In this document: one piece after another, positions 8,699 to 17,014 of the stretch | Position numbering within the stretch: position 1 is the stretch's first letter | Layout of the letters: each line of letters starts with the position of its first letter | Source: Acidiferrobacterales bacterium | GTDB taxonomy: Bacteria > Pseudomonadota > Gammaproteobacteria > Acidiferrobacterales > SZUA-150 | Reading direction: 5' to 3' | DNA: 64,000 bases | Assembly (NCBI GenBank): GCA_947258385.1 | Contig: CAMYII010000040.1 | Span: forward strand, 50,786-114,785 | Program-made: the position numbers and the translations under genes | Notes under the pieces: generated by a model | Database searches by the model: none | The model's input: the letters and a program-made list of their open reading frames with translations, nothing else | What the model was told of the DNA's origin: nothing

Positions 8699-9029
8699 GG
8701 GTGACGCCTCTTTGTCATTGTTCTGGGGCCGAAGGGCCCGGATTCATTTAATACTAACACGATGCCTCAGCGGCAATCAGTCGGGCCAAGGCCGTAACCG
8801 TGGATTTCCATCCTCATGTCTCGCTGTGCGCGACAGGCCCTGCCGCTTCCGGGGCGCAATGACCCCGAATCGTCACAACGCGCGATCCGGTCTGCCGCAG
8901 CGCTCCGCACAGACCGCCGATGCAGGATGCGGCAAAATCTGCGCAAAGACAGTGTCCAAAGTGGAAAAGAGCTGCTTACACGCCAAGCCATGATCTCTGG
9001 CCTGGTTCTTGCAAGACCTGGAAACCAAC
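8699..9029. other. Non-coding stretch upstream of riboswitch
   Basis: Leader region between the divergent transporter gene and the riboswitch. It must hold the minus-strand promoter of the transporter and the plus-strand promoter of the riboswitch transcript. I see no clear consensus boxes and no ORF. Confidence 0.45.
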
Positions 9030-9120
9030 TGCTAAAGGCAAACCCGGCTGAAAAGTGGGGGCGCAAAGTCACTGATCTAAGGAGCCGAGTAAGGAAGGCT
9101 CTACGATGGCAGGACCGCCA
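9030..9120 (+). ncRNA. Cyclic-di-GMP-I (GEMM) riboswitch candidate
   Basis: The order and spacing of conserved blocks match the c-di-GMP-I aptamer. First comes AAAGGCAAACC (9034-9044). A stem capped by a GAAA tetraloop follows (loop at about 9050), closed by GGGGCGCAAAG (9057-9067). Then come CACTGATCTAAGG, a second hairpin formed by GAGCC and GGCTC (about 9082-9101), and the closing strand ACGATGGCAGGACCGCC (9103-9119). The GCAAACC, GAAA, CGCAAAG and CTAA elements are the most conserved parts of the class. The leader then runs about 160 bases to the thiol dioxygenase start at 9281. Which way it switches cannot be judged by eye. Confidence 0.82.
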
Positions 9121-9280
9121 GAGGAGATCCCATAGGCACTGCCCGTGTTCCGGTGCTCGCGCCGCTTGGGCTCAATCCCGTGTCTGCGCCCCTGACCGTT
9201 CTGTACGCAATCGCCGGACTGCCCGCACAAACCAGCAGGCCTGACAAGCCGCGAGGCAATTGCATGATAGGGGTTTGACA

Positions 9281-9964
9281 ATGATTCGCAAGATGACTGA
9301 AGACAATGACCGCCTGATCTCCGATCAGCGGCTGCACGCGCACTATTGGGCCTTCGATGACGGGCTGACATCGGCGTACTATCTGGCGGGGAGCAGTCTC
9401 GCTGAAATTAGCCGTTACCACGCCACGCTGCATCAACTGTTCGAACAGACCCTGGCCGATATCCCTTGTCCGCGACAACAGACAAGCCAACCATGGGACT
9501 GGCATCCGCTGTTGGACAGCGACGATCTGCGCGTCGGCCTGCTGACCGTCTATCCAGGCCATGCCATTCCATTACATGACCACCCCGGGAGTACGGGTCT
9601 GCTGATTGTGCTGGACGCGGACGTCACGATACGCCAATACGACCTCTCGACCTCGGCAAAACATAAGCCGCTTCATAGGCCGGTCGAATTGACCTTGCTC
9701 CATGAGTACCGATTTTCTCCAGCGGGATACACCGTGTTTGGTCCCTGCTCGGGCAATATCCACGCCCTGGAAGCCGGTGATAAGCCCTGCACGCTGTTTG
9801 ACGTGTTGCTGGCACCCTACCGCAACCGTGAACGCTCATGGTACATGCCCTTGCAGGACAACAGCGATGACCCGACATGTGTCCACGCGATGCGTCTCAA
9901 CAATCCTTTTGATCTCGACGATGGTCAAAAACCGCTGTGCGGCCGGATAGCAAACAGCGGTTAG
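9281..9964 (+). CDS. PCO/ADO-like thiol dioxygenase (cupin)
   Basis: 227 residues from ATG 9281 (AGGGG ribosome site 7 bases upstream; a TTG 21 bases earlier is less likely). The fold blocks match plant cysteine oxidase / cysteamine dioxygenase: VGLLTVYPGHAIPLHDHPGS, GLLIVLDADVTIRQYDL, AGYTVFGPCSGNIHALEAG and TLFDVLLAPY. The expected three-His iron site is present: His99 and His101 in the HDHPG motif and His161 in GNIHALEA. Such enzymes add O2 to thiols of small molecules or N-terminal Cys. The N-terminal 60 residues are helical and not typical. It follows a c-di-GMP-I riboswitch candidate and precedes a Sel1 protein by 16 bases, so both may be controlled by the second messenger (inference). 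Confidence 0.85.
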   Translation: MIRKMTEDNDRLISDQRLHAHYWAFDDGLTSAYYLAGSSLAEISRYHATLHQLFEQTLADIPCPRQQTSQPWDWHPLLDSDDLRVGLLTVYPGHAIPLHDHPGSTGLLIVLDADVTIRQYDLSTSAKHKPLHRPVELTLLHEYRFSPAGYTVFGPCSGNIHALEAGDKPCTLFDVLLAPYRNRERSWYMPLQDNSDDPTCVHAMRLNNPFDLDDGQKPLCGRIANSG

Positions 9965-9980
9965 CAACGCAGGAAAGACT

Positions 9981-10415
9981 ATGAACAAGCGCAAACTCGT
10001 CAAAGTGATCGGCCTGATTTGTGGTCTGACTCAGGGTTCCATCGCGATCGCCTCCGGCAGCGACAACCGTACGGCAATGCGCGGGGAGGGCGTCTCCGAT
10101 CCGCTCGCGAGCTACCGCCTGCAAGCCAAAAAAGGTATTCCGGAAGCCCAGTATCAACTCGGTTTGGTGTACCAGCTCGGCAAGGGAGTCACCCCGAACC
10201 CGCAGGAAGCCTTCGAATGGTACCTCGCGGCCGCCAGGCAGGGGTTGGCGGAGGCCCAGTATGTCATCGGACTCATGTACGCGGACGGCACCGGGACTGG
10301 CAGCGACCCCTATGAAGCACTGGAATGGTTGGGCAAGGCGGCGCTGCAGGGGCATAGCAAGGCGGAGTTTGCGTATAACTACTTACTCGACGCCGATTTC
10401 GCTACCGGTTGCTGA
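9981..10415 (+). CDS. Exported Sel1-repeat protein
   Basis: 144 residues with a signal peptide (about 1-24, ending AIASGS) and two to three Sel1-like repeats: PEAQYQLGLVYQLGKGVTPN with AFEWYLAAARQGL, AEAQYVIGLMYADGTGT with ALEWLGKAALQGH, and a partial SKAEFAYNYLL. Sel1 repeats are helical pairs that mediate protein-protein contacts, here in the periplasm. It lies 16 bases after the thiol dioxygenase in the same orientation, so it is probably in the same riboswitch-headed transcript. A cysteine sits at the very C-terminus. Confidence 0.88.
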   Translation: MNKRKLVKVIGLICGLTQGSIAIASGSDNRTAMRGEGVSDPLASYRLQAKKGIPEAQYQLGLVYQLGKGVTPNPQEAFEWYLAAARQGLAEAQYVIGLMYADGTGTGSDPYEALEWLGKAALQGHSKAEFAYNYLLDADFATGC

Positions 10416-10515
10416 AAGACTCTCAGTAAGATTTCTCGCATGGCGACGCTCCACGACCTGGTAGCATAAACCGGCGCCTACCGAATTGACTGAAACGGGC
10501 TCCGCCAGGGATCAC

Positions 10516-11064
10516 TCAGGCCTCCAGCCTGGATTGCCCGCGTTCCAGATGCGTCTTGATGCGTTCGAGCCAGCCGGCGAGTTTCGGTTCCAATTTAGCC
10601 TGCATCGCCGTTTCTTCAGCGGCCACGGATTCCCGGGGTTGAACGATCGCATCCGCGTCCCCGAAGATAAAATGGAGCACCTTGCCCCACCATCCCGTGG
10701 TCCCTGGAACCGGCATGTGCAGTACGGGAAGCGAGAATGTCTCCTCCTGTGTCAGGCGCGCACCACCCGGGACCGGTTCCACGCTCACATGGACCTTGAA
10801 CGGTGGGCGGGTATCCGAAACGGTCTCCATCATTCGCCCCGGTTCAAAAGCCACGCACCGCGTGCGATAGTCCGCAATTTTCCCTTCAATAGCCAGACAA
10901 TAATGAAACACGGTACCCACCCCCACAGGACCGGCGGTTTCCTTTGAAACGCCGATAACGCCCGCGTGCGGAGCCAGCCGCGCCTTGCGCGCCACGTCCG
11001 TGACCAGCGAGAACACGGCCTCAGGGTCAGCCTGAATGTCCACCGACGCCTTCACGCGAACCAT
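10516..11064 (-). CDS. SRPBCC-family (START-like) protein
   Basis: 182 residues, cytoplasmic. The N-terminus VRVKASVDIQADPEAVFSLVTDV and the later segments GVGTVFHYCL, FEPGRMMETVSDTRPPFKVHVSVEPVPGGARLTQEETF form the helix-grip fold of the polyketide cyclase/START superfamily, which binds hydrophobic ligands. The C-terminal helix LEPKLAGWLERIKTHLERG is the usual long closing helix. The ligand is not evident. The gene stands alone, convergent with the Sel1 gene. Confidence 0.82.
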   Translation of the reverse strand: MVRVKASVDIQADPEAVFSLVTDVARKARLAPHAGVIGVSKETAGPVGVGTVFHYCLAIEGKIADYRTRCVAFEPGRMMETVSDTRPPFKVHVSVEPVPGGARLTQEETFSLPVLHMPVPGTTGWWGKVLHFIFGDADAIVQPRESVAAEETAMQAKLEPKLAGWLERIKTHLERGQSRLEA

Positions 11065-11282
11065 CGACAGCTCCTGTTTTTGCCCTTTTTACGGTAAGAC
11101 ACCGAAGCAATGGCGATAAAGAGCAGAGCGCACCCCGACGGCGAACGGCCTCGGCAGGCAGACATCACGCCTCATGCAAAAGGAATCTATTACGCACCGC
11201 AGGGGTATTGTGGCAGCGATACGGAACCGCGATGCGCCATTTGTTATACTGAAAGCGCCTGCACATCTCGTGGAGATAAACC

Positions 11283-11696
11283 ATGACCACCTCTGACTCG
11301 TGGCAGCACCTGGACAACGGCGCCGACAATATTGACGCCGAGCACCGCGTGCAGCTGGGGCTCATCGACGCCCTGCGGGACGCTGTCAGGCAGGGTGATA
11401 AACGGGCGGTCGTGGGCGAAATCCTGGATCAGTTGATCGCCTACAGCGAGCTGCACTTCGTGTCGGAACAGTTGCTGATGCGATTGTACGCCTATCCGGA
11501 CTACGAGGACCACAGCCAGGATCATGAGGCACTGATTGAATAGCTACTCCGGATCAAGGCGAAATATGAAGCGGGTGACCAGGTCCTGGCGCTGGAAACA
11601 ACCACCGACCTAAAGGACTTTCTTCTCGGCCACATTTAAGGACGCGATCATGCCTTTGCGGAATATCTGACAGATACCCGATCGAACGCCGGCTAG
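11283..11696 (+). pseudogene. Bacteriohemerythrin interrupted by two in-frame stops
   Basis: Codons from ATG 11283 encode a hemerythrin: DAEHR, AYSELHFVSEQLL, DHSQDHEALIE. TAG follows at 11541-11543. The same frame, without any shift, continues LLRIKAKYEAGDQVLALE through DFLLGHI, then TAA at 11637-11639. It goes on GRDHAFAEYLTD to TAG 11694-11696. The diiron site needs five His, one Glu and one Asp. The truncated 86-residue product has the DAEH His, the HFVSE pair and the two His of DHSQDH, but lacks the final His (LLGHI) and Asp (GRD). The gene therefore looks inactivated by two nonsense changes, while the rest of the sequence is still well preserved, so the loss is recent. Confidence 0.8.
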
Positions 11697-11735
11697 TCCA
11701 GATAATCCGGCAGGCCTGGATCTCGCCCGGCAATC

Positions 11736-12317
11736 CTATTCCACGGTCTGCACATCGTCCGGCAACCGCCCAAAAACGGGGCATAAGGACCAGCCGTAGC
11801 CCCAGCGCCAGCTGAAGATCGTGCATGGCTTGCCACCAACGCGAACCGCCTTGTACATGAGCTCAGCGGCGACGGCAAAAGCCGATTCGATCTGCTCGAC
11901 AGAAGCATCGAGCTCCTCGCTTAACTCTTCACTCATGGCCTTACCGCCATCCCTCACGCACTTTTTCAACATTTCATCGGCCTTTTTTCTTTTCGTATAG
12001 CCGTCGATGACCTCACCACGCCAATAAATACGGTCGTGCTCGACACAACACCGCTCCCACGGAGGCCTGTCGCCGAACTTCGCATCAAAGGACGGAAATA
12101 CAACCGCCACGTATTGCCAGCCCTCAGACATCCCCCCGCTGCAACCATCAGTGACGAATGGGGCCAGTTTCTGATTTGGATCCGCCTGCACCTGCGCCAA
12201 CCGTTTCAGACTTATTTCTTCCAGCCGCTTTTCGATCTCTTCCAGTGATTCCGCACAGACCGAATTCACAAGGCCACCGCCAACAAAAAGCAGAATCACA
12301 AGTAATAGGATCTTCAT
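11736..12317 (-). CDS. Exported phospholipase A2-like protein
   Basis: 193 residues from ATG 12317, which gives a clean signal peptide (MKILLLVILLFVGGGLVNSVCA); a longer in-frame start at 12494 would bury it. The mature chain has an acidic helix (ESLEEIEKRLEEI). It then has TDGCSGGMSEGW and, about 35 residues later, PPWERCCVEHDRIYWRG. The DGCSGG loop plus CCxxHD recalls the calcium-binding loop and catalytic His-Asp of phospholipase A2-like enzymes, which cleave phospholipid sn-2 esters. Later Cys (KKCVRDGG, KPCTIF, WSLCPVF) could form disulfides. The family call is by motif only. It lies downstream of the exported methyltransferase-like gene. Confidence 0.62.
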   Translation of the reverse strand: MKILLLVILLFVGGGLVNSVCAESLEEIEKRLEEISLKRLAQVQADPNQKLAPFVTDGCSGGMSEGWQYVAVVFPSFDAKFGDRPPWERCCVEHDRIYWRGEVIDGYTKRKKADEMLKKCVRDGGKAMSEELSEELDASVEQIESAFAVAAELMYKAVRVGGKPCTIFSWRWGYGWSLCPVFGRLPDDVQTVE

Positions 12318-12372
12318 GCTGATGCCAAAATTTGAGCCCAAAGCGAGTTGATGCCGGAACATCATGATCCGT

Positions 12373-13104
12373 CTATTTGACGCAAGCATCATCGCATTTC
12401 TTGAATTGCAAAAAGTAATTCTCTCTGAGGAGATCTTGCGTCTTTGCCAAGCGAAACCCGGCCGCCTCAATCTCCCCAACGACGGTGTCTTCACCGGCCC
12501 GCACGTGATTCATGACCCAAGGGGAACTGAGGCCATTTACCCGGCGGTAATCGATAACAACAAGCGTACCGTCACGGCGCAGCGCGCGATGAAGGGAGCG
12601 CAGCATGGTTTCGGGGTATTCGAAATGATGATAGGTATCGCAGACAAAGGCGAGATCAATGGACGCCGGCGGCAATGCGGTATCGGTCGGCGTGTTGACG
12701 ATACCTTGTATATTTTCTTGTCCCTGTTCTTTGGCGATTTGCACAATCTTATCAATGAATTGCCGAGATATATCGACGGCGATCACCCGGCCTCCTGGAC
12801 CAACCTCCGGTGAGAATAGCCGCGCAAACAGGCCCGTCCCTGCACCGATATCCGCCACCACCATGTCTTCGCGCAGGGCCAGCGCGGTGACAATTTCATG
12901 GCGCTTATCATAAATCTCCCGGCCCTCGCGTTCGAACCGTTGAACCCACTCCTCATAGACCGCATTCTCGTAATGCTTATTGATACCCGGGCTGACGCTC
13001 TGCTCGCGGGGATACACCGGTGCCGTCGCGACAACAAAGCCAACGGTACCGACAAACCAGAGCAATACGAACTTTGCTTTGAGTTTATTCACGGCATCTC
13101 GCAT
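12373..13104 (-). CDS. Class I SAM methyltransferase-like protein with signal sequence
   Basis: 243 residues. An N-terminal hydrophobic segment (residues about 11-28, FVLLWFVGTVGFVVATAP) looks like a signal or anchor. The catalytic domain has motif I VVADIGAGTGLFARLF, motif II GRVIAVDIS, motif III-like LPPASIDLAFVCDTYHHFEYPE and the post-motif LRRDGTLVVIDYR. All SAM-contact glycines are kept. A SAM enzyme facing the periplasm would lack cofactor, so the segment may be an inward-facing anchor or the protein may have another role (inference). It sits between the DUF2459 lipoprotein and the PLA2-like gene, same strand. Confidence 0.85.
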   Translation of the reverse strand: MRDAVNKLKAKFVLLWFVGTVGFVVATAPVYPREQSVSPGINKHYENAVYEEWVQRFEREGREIYDKRHEIVTALALREDMVVADIGAGTGLFARLFSPEVGPGGRVIAVDISRQFIDKIVQIAKEQGQENIQGIVNTPTDTALPPASIDLAFVCDTYHHFEYPETMLRSLHRALRRDGTLVVIDYRRVNGLSSPWVMNHVRAGEDTVVGEIEAAGFRLAKTQDLLRENYFLQFKKCDDACVK

Positions 13105-13169
13105 TCAGCATTCAGAGGAACAGTATGGGTCACCCTCACGCTTGATACAGATAACTGCTCAGGCGCGCT

Positions 13170-13859
13170 TTATTGAATTATTGCACCGAACCTGCCCGCC
13201 TGGAAGATGATATTATCCGTTGTCAGTGCATAAAACGGCGTGATTGGACATCCGGCGGCACGCAGGGCCTTCGCGGTCCAGACATTGCACGTCTTGAATA
13301 GATGATATTGTTCCCGGGACAGGTAGAACTTACTGTTGCCGTACAAGCCGCGCCCTAGCGGTATAGATTCATCCGCGCTGTCCTTCGCGTAGCTCCGATG
13401 AATAAAACGACACAGGCGTTCAAAACCGGCCTGCGACAGTTTGAGCTCGATGATTTTGCTTTTTGGAAAATAATCCTGCACCGGTTCGTTAAACCCGGCG
13501 ATATGCAGCACACTCGGCGTCGGCCACAATACGGCTTTTAGCGCAGTGCCCATTTTAAATTTCGGCGCCTTGTAAAACGCCTCGTCTCCCCAACCCACTT
13601 CCACATAGTCGTTGGCGGCGAAATCGAGATTCTCCGGCCAGATATCGCTGGGAATATCTTGGCGCCTGAACACGATTCCGGTATGCCACCCGTGGCTCAC
13701 CACAAAGACAGACCTGACCGGCTCATCCTCGCCGGGGGGATAAAGCTTCTTTACCGGACCCGCACACCCGGCACAGATGGCGATCGCGACGAACAAAAAA
13801 ACACCGACTGACACGACGTGCCTCATTTCATGGGACCGGCCCGAGATGGAGCACTCCAT
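13170..13859 (-). CDS. DUF2459 lipoprotein (urease-associated TIGR02117 type)
   Basis: About 230 residues. ATG 13859 is preferred because AGGGG lies 10 bases upstream; ATG 13826 is the alternative and gives a tighter signal peptide. A lipobox ending AICAGC marks it as a lipoprotein. The mature domain has the DUF2459 blocks VFVVSHGWHTGIVF, DYVEVGWGDEAFYK, LHIAGFNEPVQDYFP, LYGNSKFYLSREQYHLFKTCNVWTAKALRAAGCP. The SHGWHTG and CNxW motifs are reminiscent of a cysteine-His hydrolase. No urease gene is nearby. First gene of a minus-strand set of exported proteins. Confidence 0.88.
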   Translation of the reverse strand: MECSISGRSHEMRHVVSVGVFLFVAIAICAGCAGPVKKLYPPGEDEPVRSVFVVSHGWHTGIVFRRQDIPSDIWPENLDFAANDYVEVGWGDEAFYKAPKFKMGTALKAVLWPTPSVLHIAGFNEPVQDYFPKSKIIELKLSQAGFERLCRFIHRSYAKDSADESIPLGRGLYGNSKFYLSREQYHLFKTCNVWTAKALRAAGCPITPFYALTTDNIIFQAGRFGAIIQ

Positions 13860-14373
13860 TTTCAGTTTTCCCCTGCACCCAATCTTGCTCCTGCGGTGTG
13901 CGGAGTGCAACACCTCGCGTGGCTTTCGACCGAATCGCCGCGGCGCAATAAAACTCCTGGCGGCCGCCGAGGGTAATCTAAGACGCACGGTGCCTTGTGT
14001 TTATTTATGTCAACGCCAAACCCTAGACATCCCGCCCTCACATGCCTGACTTTGGTTCGGATACTGCAACAGGTTTCCCTTTAATCTGTCCTACTGGATG
14101 CTGGTATTCGGCTCTGGTATCGCCAATTACGCATGTGCCTGACTTACCGTATTTTAACCGCGTCGTCCGACCATTGATGGACATAGCCTAATCCGGCGGC
14201 GCCATCATAACTGTGAAATTCCTCGCACTCCCACCGTAAAAATTCGCCTTTTTTGACAAATTAATGATATGGTTGCGCCTCGTGACATGTACGTATTCAG
14301 CGGGCACACTGAGATCCGCATGGGTTTATATGATAGCAGCATACCAGCGCGCGCCTGCCAGGACCCCAACGAC
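13860..14373. other. Divergent intergenic region
   Basis: Between the lipoprotein (minus) and the kinase-like gene (plus). It includes possible upstream start codons for each gene but no independent ORF or RNA motif that I recognise. Confidence 0.45.
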
Positions 14374-15039
14374 ATGAATCAGCAAAACATCACCCTTCTG
14401 AAAGCCGATCTATTCGGCAAGATCGAGCTGGTGAGTCCATCCCAAAATGAGCCACAGTCCGTGATTGTGCGGCGGGATACTCGCTGCGCCCGGTGGTGGA
14501 CACGGCCAGTGGCCCGCTACCTCGCCGCCCGCGAAGCCAGGTTCTTGCAGGCGGCCAGCGGCATTGAAGGCATTCCCCGACTGATCAGTTGGCAGGACGG
14601 CGTGCTGGTACGGTCCTGGCTCGAAGGGGCCCCGATGCAGGTGGCACGGCCACACGAACCGGCTTACTTCCGCCAGGCGTTCCGCCTGCTGACCGGATTG
14701 CATCGCGCGGGGCTGGTGCACAACGATCTGGCCAAAGAGCCCAACTGGCTGGTGCAAAAAGACGGTCGGCCCGCATTGATTGATTTTCAACTGGCCTGGG
14801 CGCCGTCAAAGCGCGGCGCGTTGTTCCGCCTGCTCGCGCGGGAGGACCTGCGGCATCTGCTCAAACACAAACGCACTTACTGTCCTGAGACCCTGACAGC
14901 AAGGGAGAAACGCATACTTCAGACGCCCTCCCTACCGTCGCGGCTCTGGATGGCTACGGGAAAGAAGGTGTATCTGTTCATCACGCGCAAGATCCTCGGC
15001 TGGGCCGACAGGGAAGGCGCCGGGGACAGGAATCTCTAG
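14374..15039 (+). CDS. RIO/Kdo-kinase-like protein kinase fold
   Basis: 221 residues from ATG 14374; earlier in-frame starts (14269, 14323) add residues unlike a kinase N-terminus. The catalytic loop reads GLVHNDLAKEPNWLV (HxD at 116-118, Asn124) and the metal-binding loop PALIDFQLAW (Asp137, DFQ instead of DFG). The N-terminal lobe keeps a VIVRRD strand. This short architecture is typical of RIO-like or lipopolysaccharide-core kinases, which phosphorylate heptose or Kdo or unknown protein targets. There are no LPS genes nearby. The basic C-terminal helix VYLFITRKILGW may touch the membrane. Confidence 0.8.
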   Translation: MNQQNITLLKADLFGKIELVSPSQNEPQSVIVRRDTRCARWWTRPVARYLAAREARFLQAASGIEGIPRLISWQDGVLVRSWLEGAPMQVARPHEPAYFRQAFRLLTGLHRAGLVHNDLAKEPNWLVQKDGRPALIDFQLAWAPSKRGALFRLLAREDLRHLLKHKRTYCPETLTAREKRILQTPSLPSRLWMATGKKVYLFITRKILGWADREGAGDRNL

Positions 15040-15347
15040 CCACACAATACTTCCAGAACATAACGTTCCGACCCGGGCATTGCAAAAACCGCGACTACGC
15101 GAAAATCGCTGTTGGCCCGCCTGAGTTGACCCGGGACCTCGCTTGGGCCATGCCTGCATGTGAGAGCACTGGCGTCCGGATCTGTTACGGTATCCTCTAA
15201 CCCCGGCACAGCCACCTCAGCGCGGTCTGCGCTCGGAGGTCACACCGGAAAAGCGTCGTTTGGCCCGGAAAATCCGCTCGGTGGGGCAGGAACGGTCTAA
15301 AATGACCGATAACCGGCCGATATACCGGCACATGCTTGAAATGTTTC
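15040..15347. other. Non-coding stretch
   Basis: No coding ORF seen. GC-rich with short inverted segments; the region upstream of the OmpA-type gene becomes AT-rich after 15330. Confidence 0.45.
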
Positions 15348-15353
15348 TATAAT
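15348..15353 (+). promoter_or_regulatory. Possible sigma-70 -10 box
   Basis: A perfect TATAAT lies about 67 bases before the start of the OmpA-family lipoprotein gene. The hexamer 17 bases upstream (CCGGCA) is a poor -35 match, so this is only a suggestion. Confidence 0.3.
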
Positions 15354-15419
15354 AAATGATTAATGATAATTCCCATGAAACTGCGAACGACCTCAAACAA
15401 TAAATACCGGAGGATCAGA

Positions 15420-16871
15420 ATGACAAACATGCATCTCGGAGACCGGCGCACGGCCGTATCCGAAAAACTCCAACCGATATGGCGGCTGGGTATTCTCAGC
15501 AGCGCTCTTTTGTTTCTACTTGCGTTTTCCGGGTGCGCCTCGAACGGGGAAGTCAGCCAGATCGATCTGGGCGCCGATCCGTCCGTGGAACTTACAAACC
15601 TAAAGGAAGCGATGGACGCAGCGCGTAAAGGCGACGTCCATCTACTGTCGCCGAGTTGGTACACCAAGGCCAACCAGAGCTACGGCGAAGCGGCATCGCT
15701 GCAGAGAAAGGGTAAAGATACACGCTTAGTACTCGAGGCCTCCGCACGGGCCAACACGCAACTGAACAAAGCGAATAAATACGCCAAAATCGCCGGCAAG
15801 GAGCTCAAGGGCGTGTCCGACGCCCGCAACGGCGCGACCTTGGCGGGCGCGCCGGAGCTTTATGAGTCCGAGTTCGAACGTCTGGAGCGGCGGTTCCGGG
15901 CACTGGCCGAGGATATTGAGAACGACAAAATCTCCGCCGCACGCCGCAACGCAAAGAGTGTCGAGGCCGCATATCTCGATCTGGAGCTGCGTGCCGTCAA
16001 AGAGAACACGCTCGGTAAGGCCCGCAAGCTGATAAACCAGGCCATCAAGACAGGGGCCAAAAAGTATGCGCCCAAGACGCTGGCGACGGCCCAGGCGAGC
16101 GTCCGCGATACGGATCGCTTTATCACCAAGAACCCACGCGCGCGCAGCGAGATACAGAAAAAGGCCGCGGACGTGCTGAACGCTGCGGAGCATCTGCAGG
16201 CCGTCACGGTTCAGGCCAAGACCTGGGCCAAAAAGACCGAGGAAGACAAGGTGATATGGGTTGAGGGAAAGGCCATCGCGATCCAGAATATCGCTTCGGG
16301 CAACGAAGACAGCCGCGCGCAGTCCCTGGATGGCCATTTTCAGGATATTGAGCAGAGCGTCGAGGCACTGCTGGGCTCGCAAAAGTTTCTCAACGCCGAG
16401 GTCAGCAGGCTGCAGGTCGAGGCCCGGAAATTCGCCAAGGAGACCGAGGAGTTCGCGGCGAAATTCGACCGGGTACGCAAGCTCTTCACCCGCGACGAGG
16501 CTGAGGTATACCGTCAACGCAATGAGCTGCTGATTCGACTCAAGGGGCTCAACTTTCAGGTCGGCAAGTCTTATATACTGCCCAAGCACTATCCGCTGCT
16601 GACCAAGGTGCAAAACAGCTTCAAGATCTTTGACACGCAAAAAGTGGTGGTCGAGGGACACACCGACACCACCGGATCCCGGGCCACGAATGAACGCTTG
16701 TCGCAGGCGCGCGCCGGGGCGGTGATGTCCTACCTCGTGAACAATAACGCCATTGACAAGAAGAACGTCACGGCAATCGGCTACGGGCCGGAAAAGCCCA
16801 TCGCGCCTAACACCACGCGGTCTGGACGGAAGTTGAACCGCAGGATCGACGTCGTGCTGACAGTCAGATAA
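15420..16871 (+). CDS. OmpA-family peptidoglycan-associated lipoprotein with DUF4398-like region
   Basis: 483 residues from ATG 15420, set by GGAGG at 15409-15413. The signal peptide has a long n-region and a lipobox ending AFSGC, giving a lipid-anchored Cys39. The mature N-terminal half is helical and Lys/Ala-rich (SWYTKANQSYGEA, ARANTQLNKANKYAKIAG, DARNGATLAG), like DUF4398 lipoproteins. A long coiled coil follows (SVEALLGSQKFLNAEVSRLQ, FAKETEEFAAKFDRVRKLF). The C-terminus is an OmpA domain with VVVEGHTDTTGSRATNERLSQARA and the NRRIDVVL end, which binds peptidoglycan diaminopimelate. It likely tethers the outer membrane to the wall. Confidence 0.93.
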   Translation: MTNMHLGDRRTAVSEKLQPIWRLGILSSALLFLLAFSGCASNGEVSQIDLGADPSVELTNLKEAMDAARKGDVHLLSPSWYTKANQSYGEAASLQRKGKDTRLVLEASARANTQLNKANKYAKIAGKELKGVSDARNGATLAGAPELYESEFERLERRFRALAEDIENDKISAARRNAKSVEAAYLDLELRAVKENTLGKARKLINQAIKTGAKKYAPKTLATAQASVRDTDRFITKNPRARSEIQKKAADVLNAAEHLQAVTVQAKTWAKKTEEDKVIWVEGKAIAIQNIASGNEDSRAQSLDGHFQDIEQSVEALLGSQKFLNAEVSRLQVEARKFAKETEEFAAKFDRVRKLFTRDEAEVYRQRNELLIRLKGLNFQVGKSYILPKHYPLLTKVQNSFKIFDTQKVVVEGHTDTTGSRATNERLSQARAGAVMSYLVNNNAIDKKNVTAIGYGPEKPIAPNTTRSGRKLNRRIDVVLTVR

Positions 16872-17014
16872 TGGACTCAGACCCTGGCACCCGATGTACT
16901 ATAAGGCCGCGTGCAGGGACGCACCGCTGCCTACATCGAGGGGACGTACAGAACCCGATCTGAGGGTGCTAACGGACGGGACGACCGTTCAAGGAAACGA
17001 AATTATTCCAGCGT

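Noticed and set aside
7430-8704. 424-residue plus-strand ORF
   Set aside because: Antisense of the conserved nucleoside transporter; biased His/Gln/Arg composition and no ribosome site.
11541-11639. Stop-codon recoding (TAG/TAA read-through) in the hemerythrin gene
   Set aside because: Both TAG and TAA would need reading, while intact neighbouring genes (for example msrA and the gene at 55718) use TAG as a normal stop. Nonsense mutation is simpler.
15726-16661. 311-residue minus-strand ORF
   Set aside because: Antisense shadow of the OmpA-family lipoprotein, which has a ribosome site, lipobox and domain matches.
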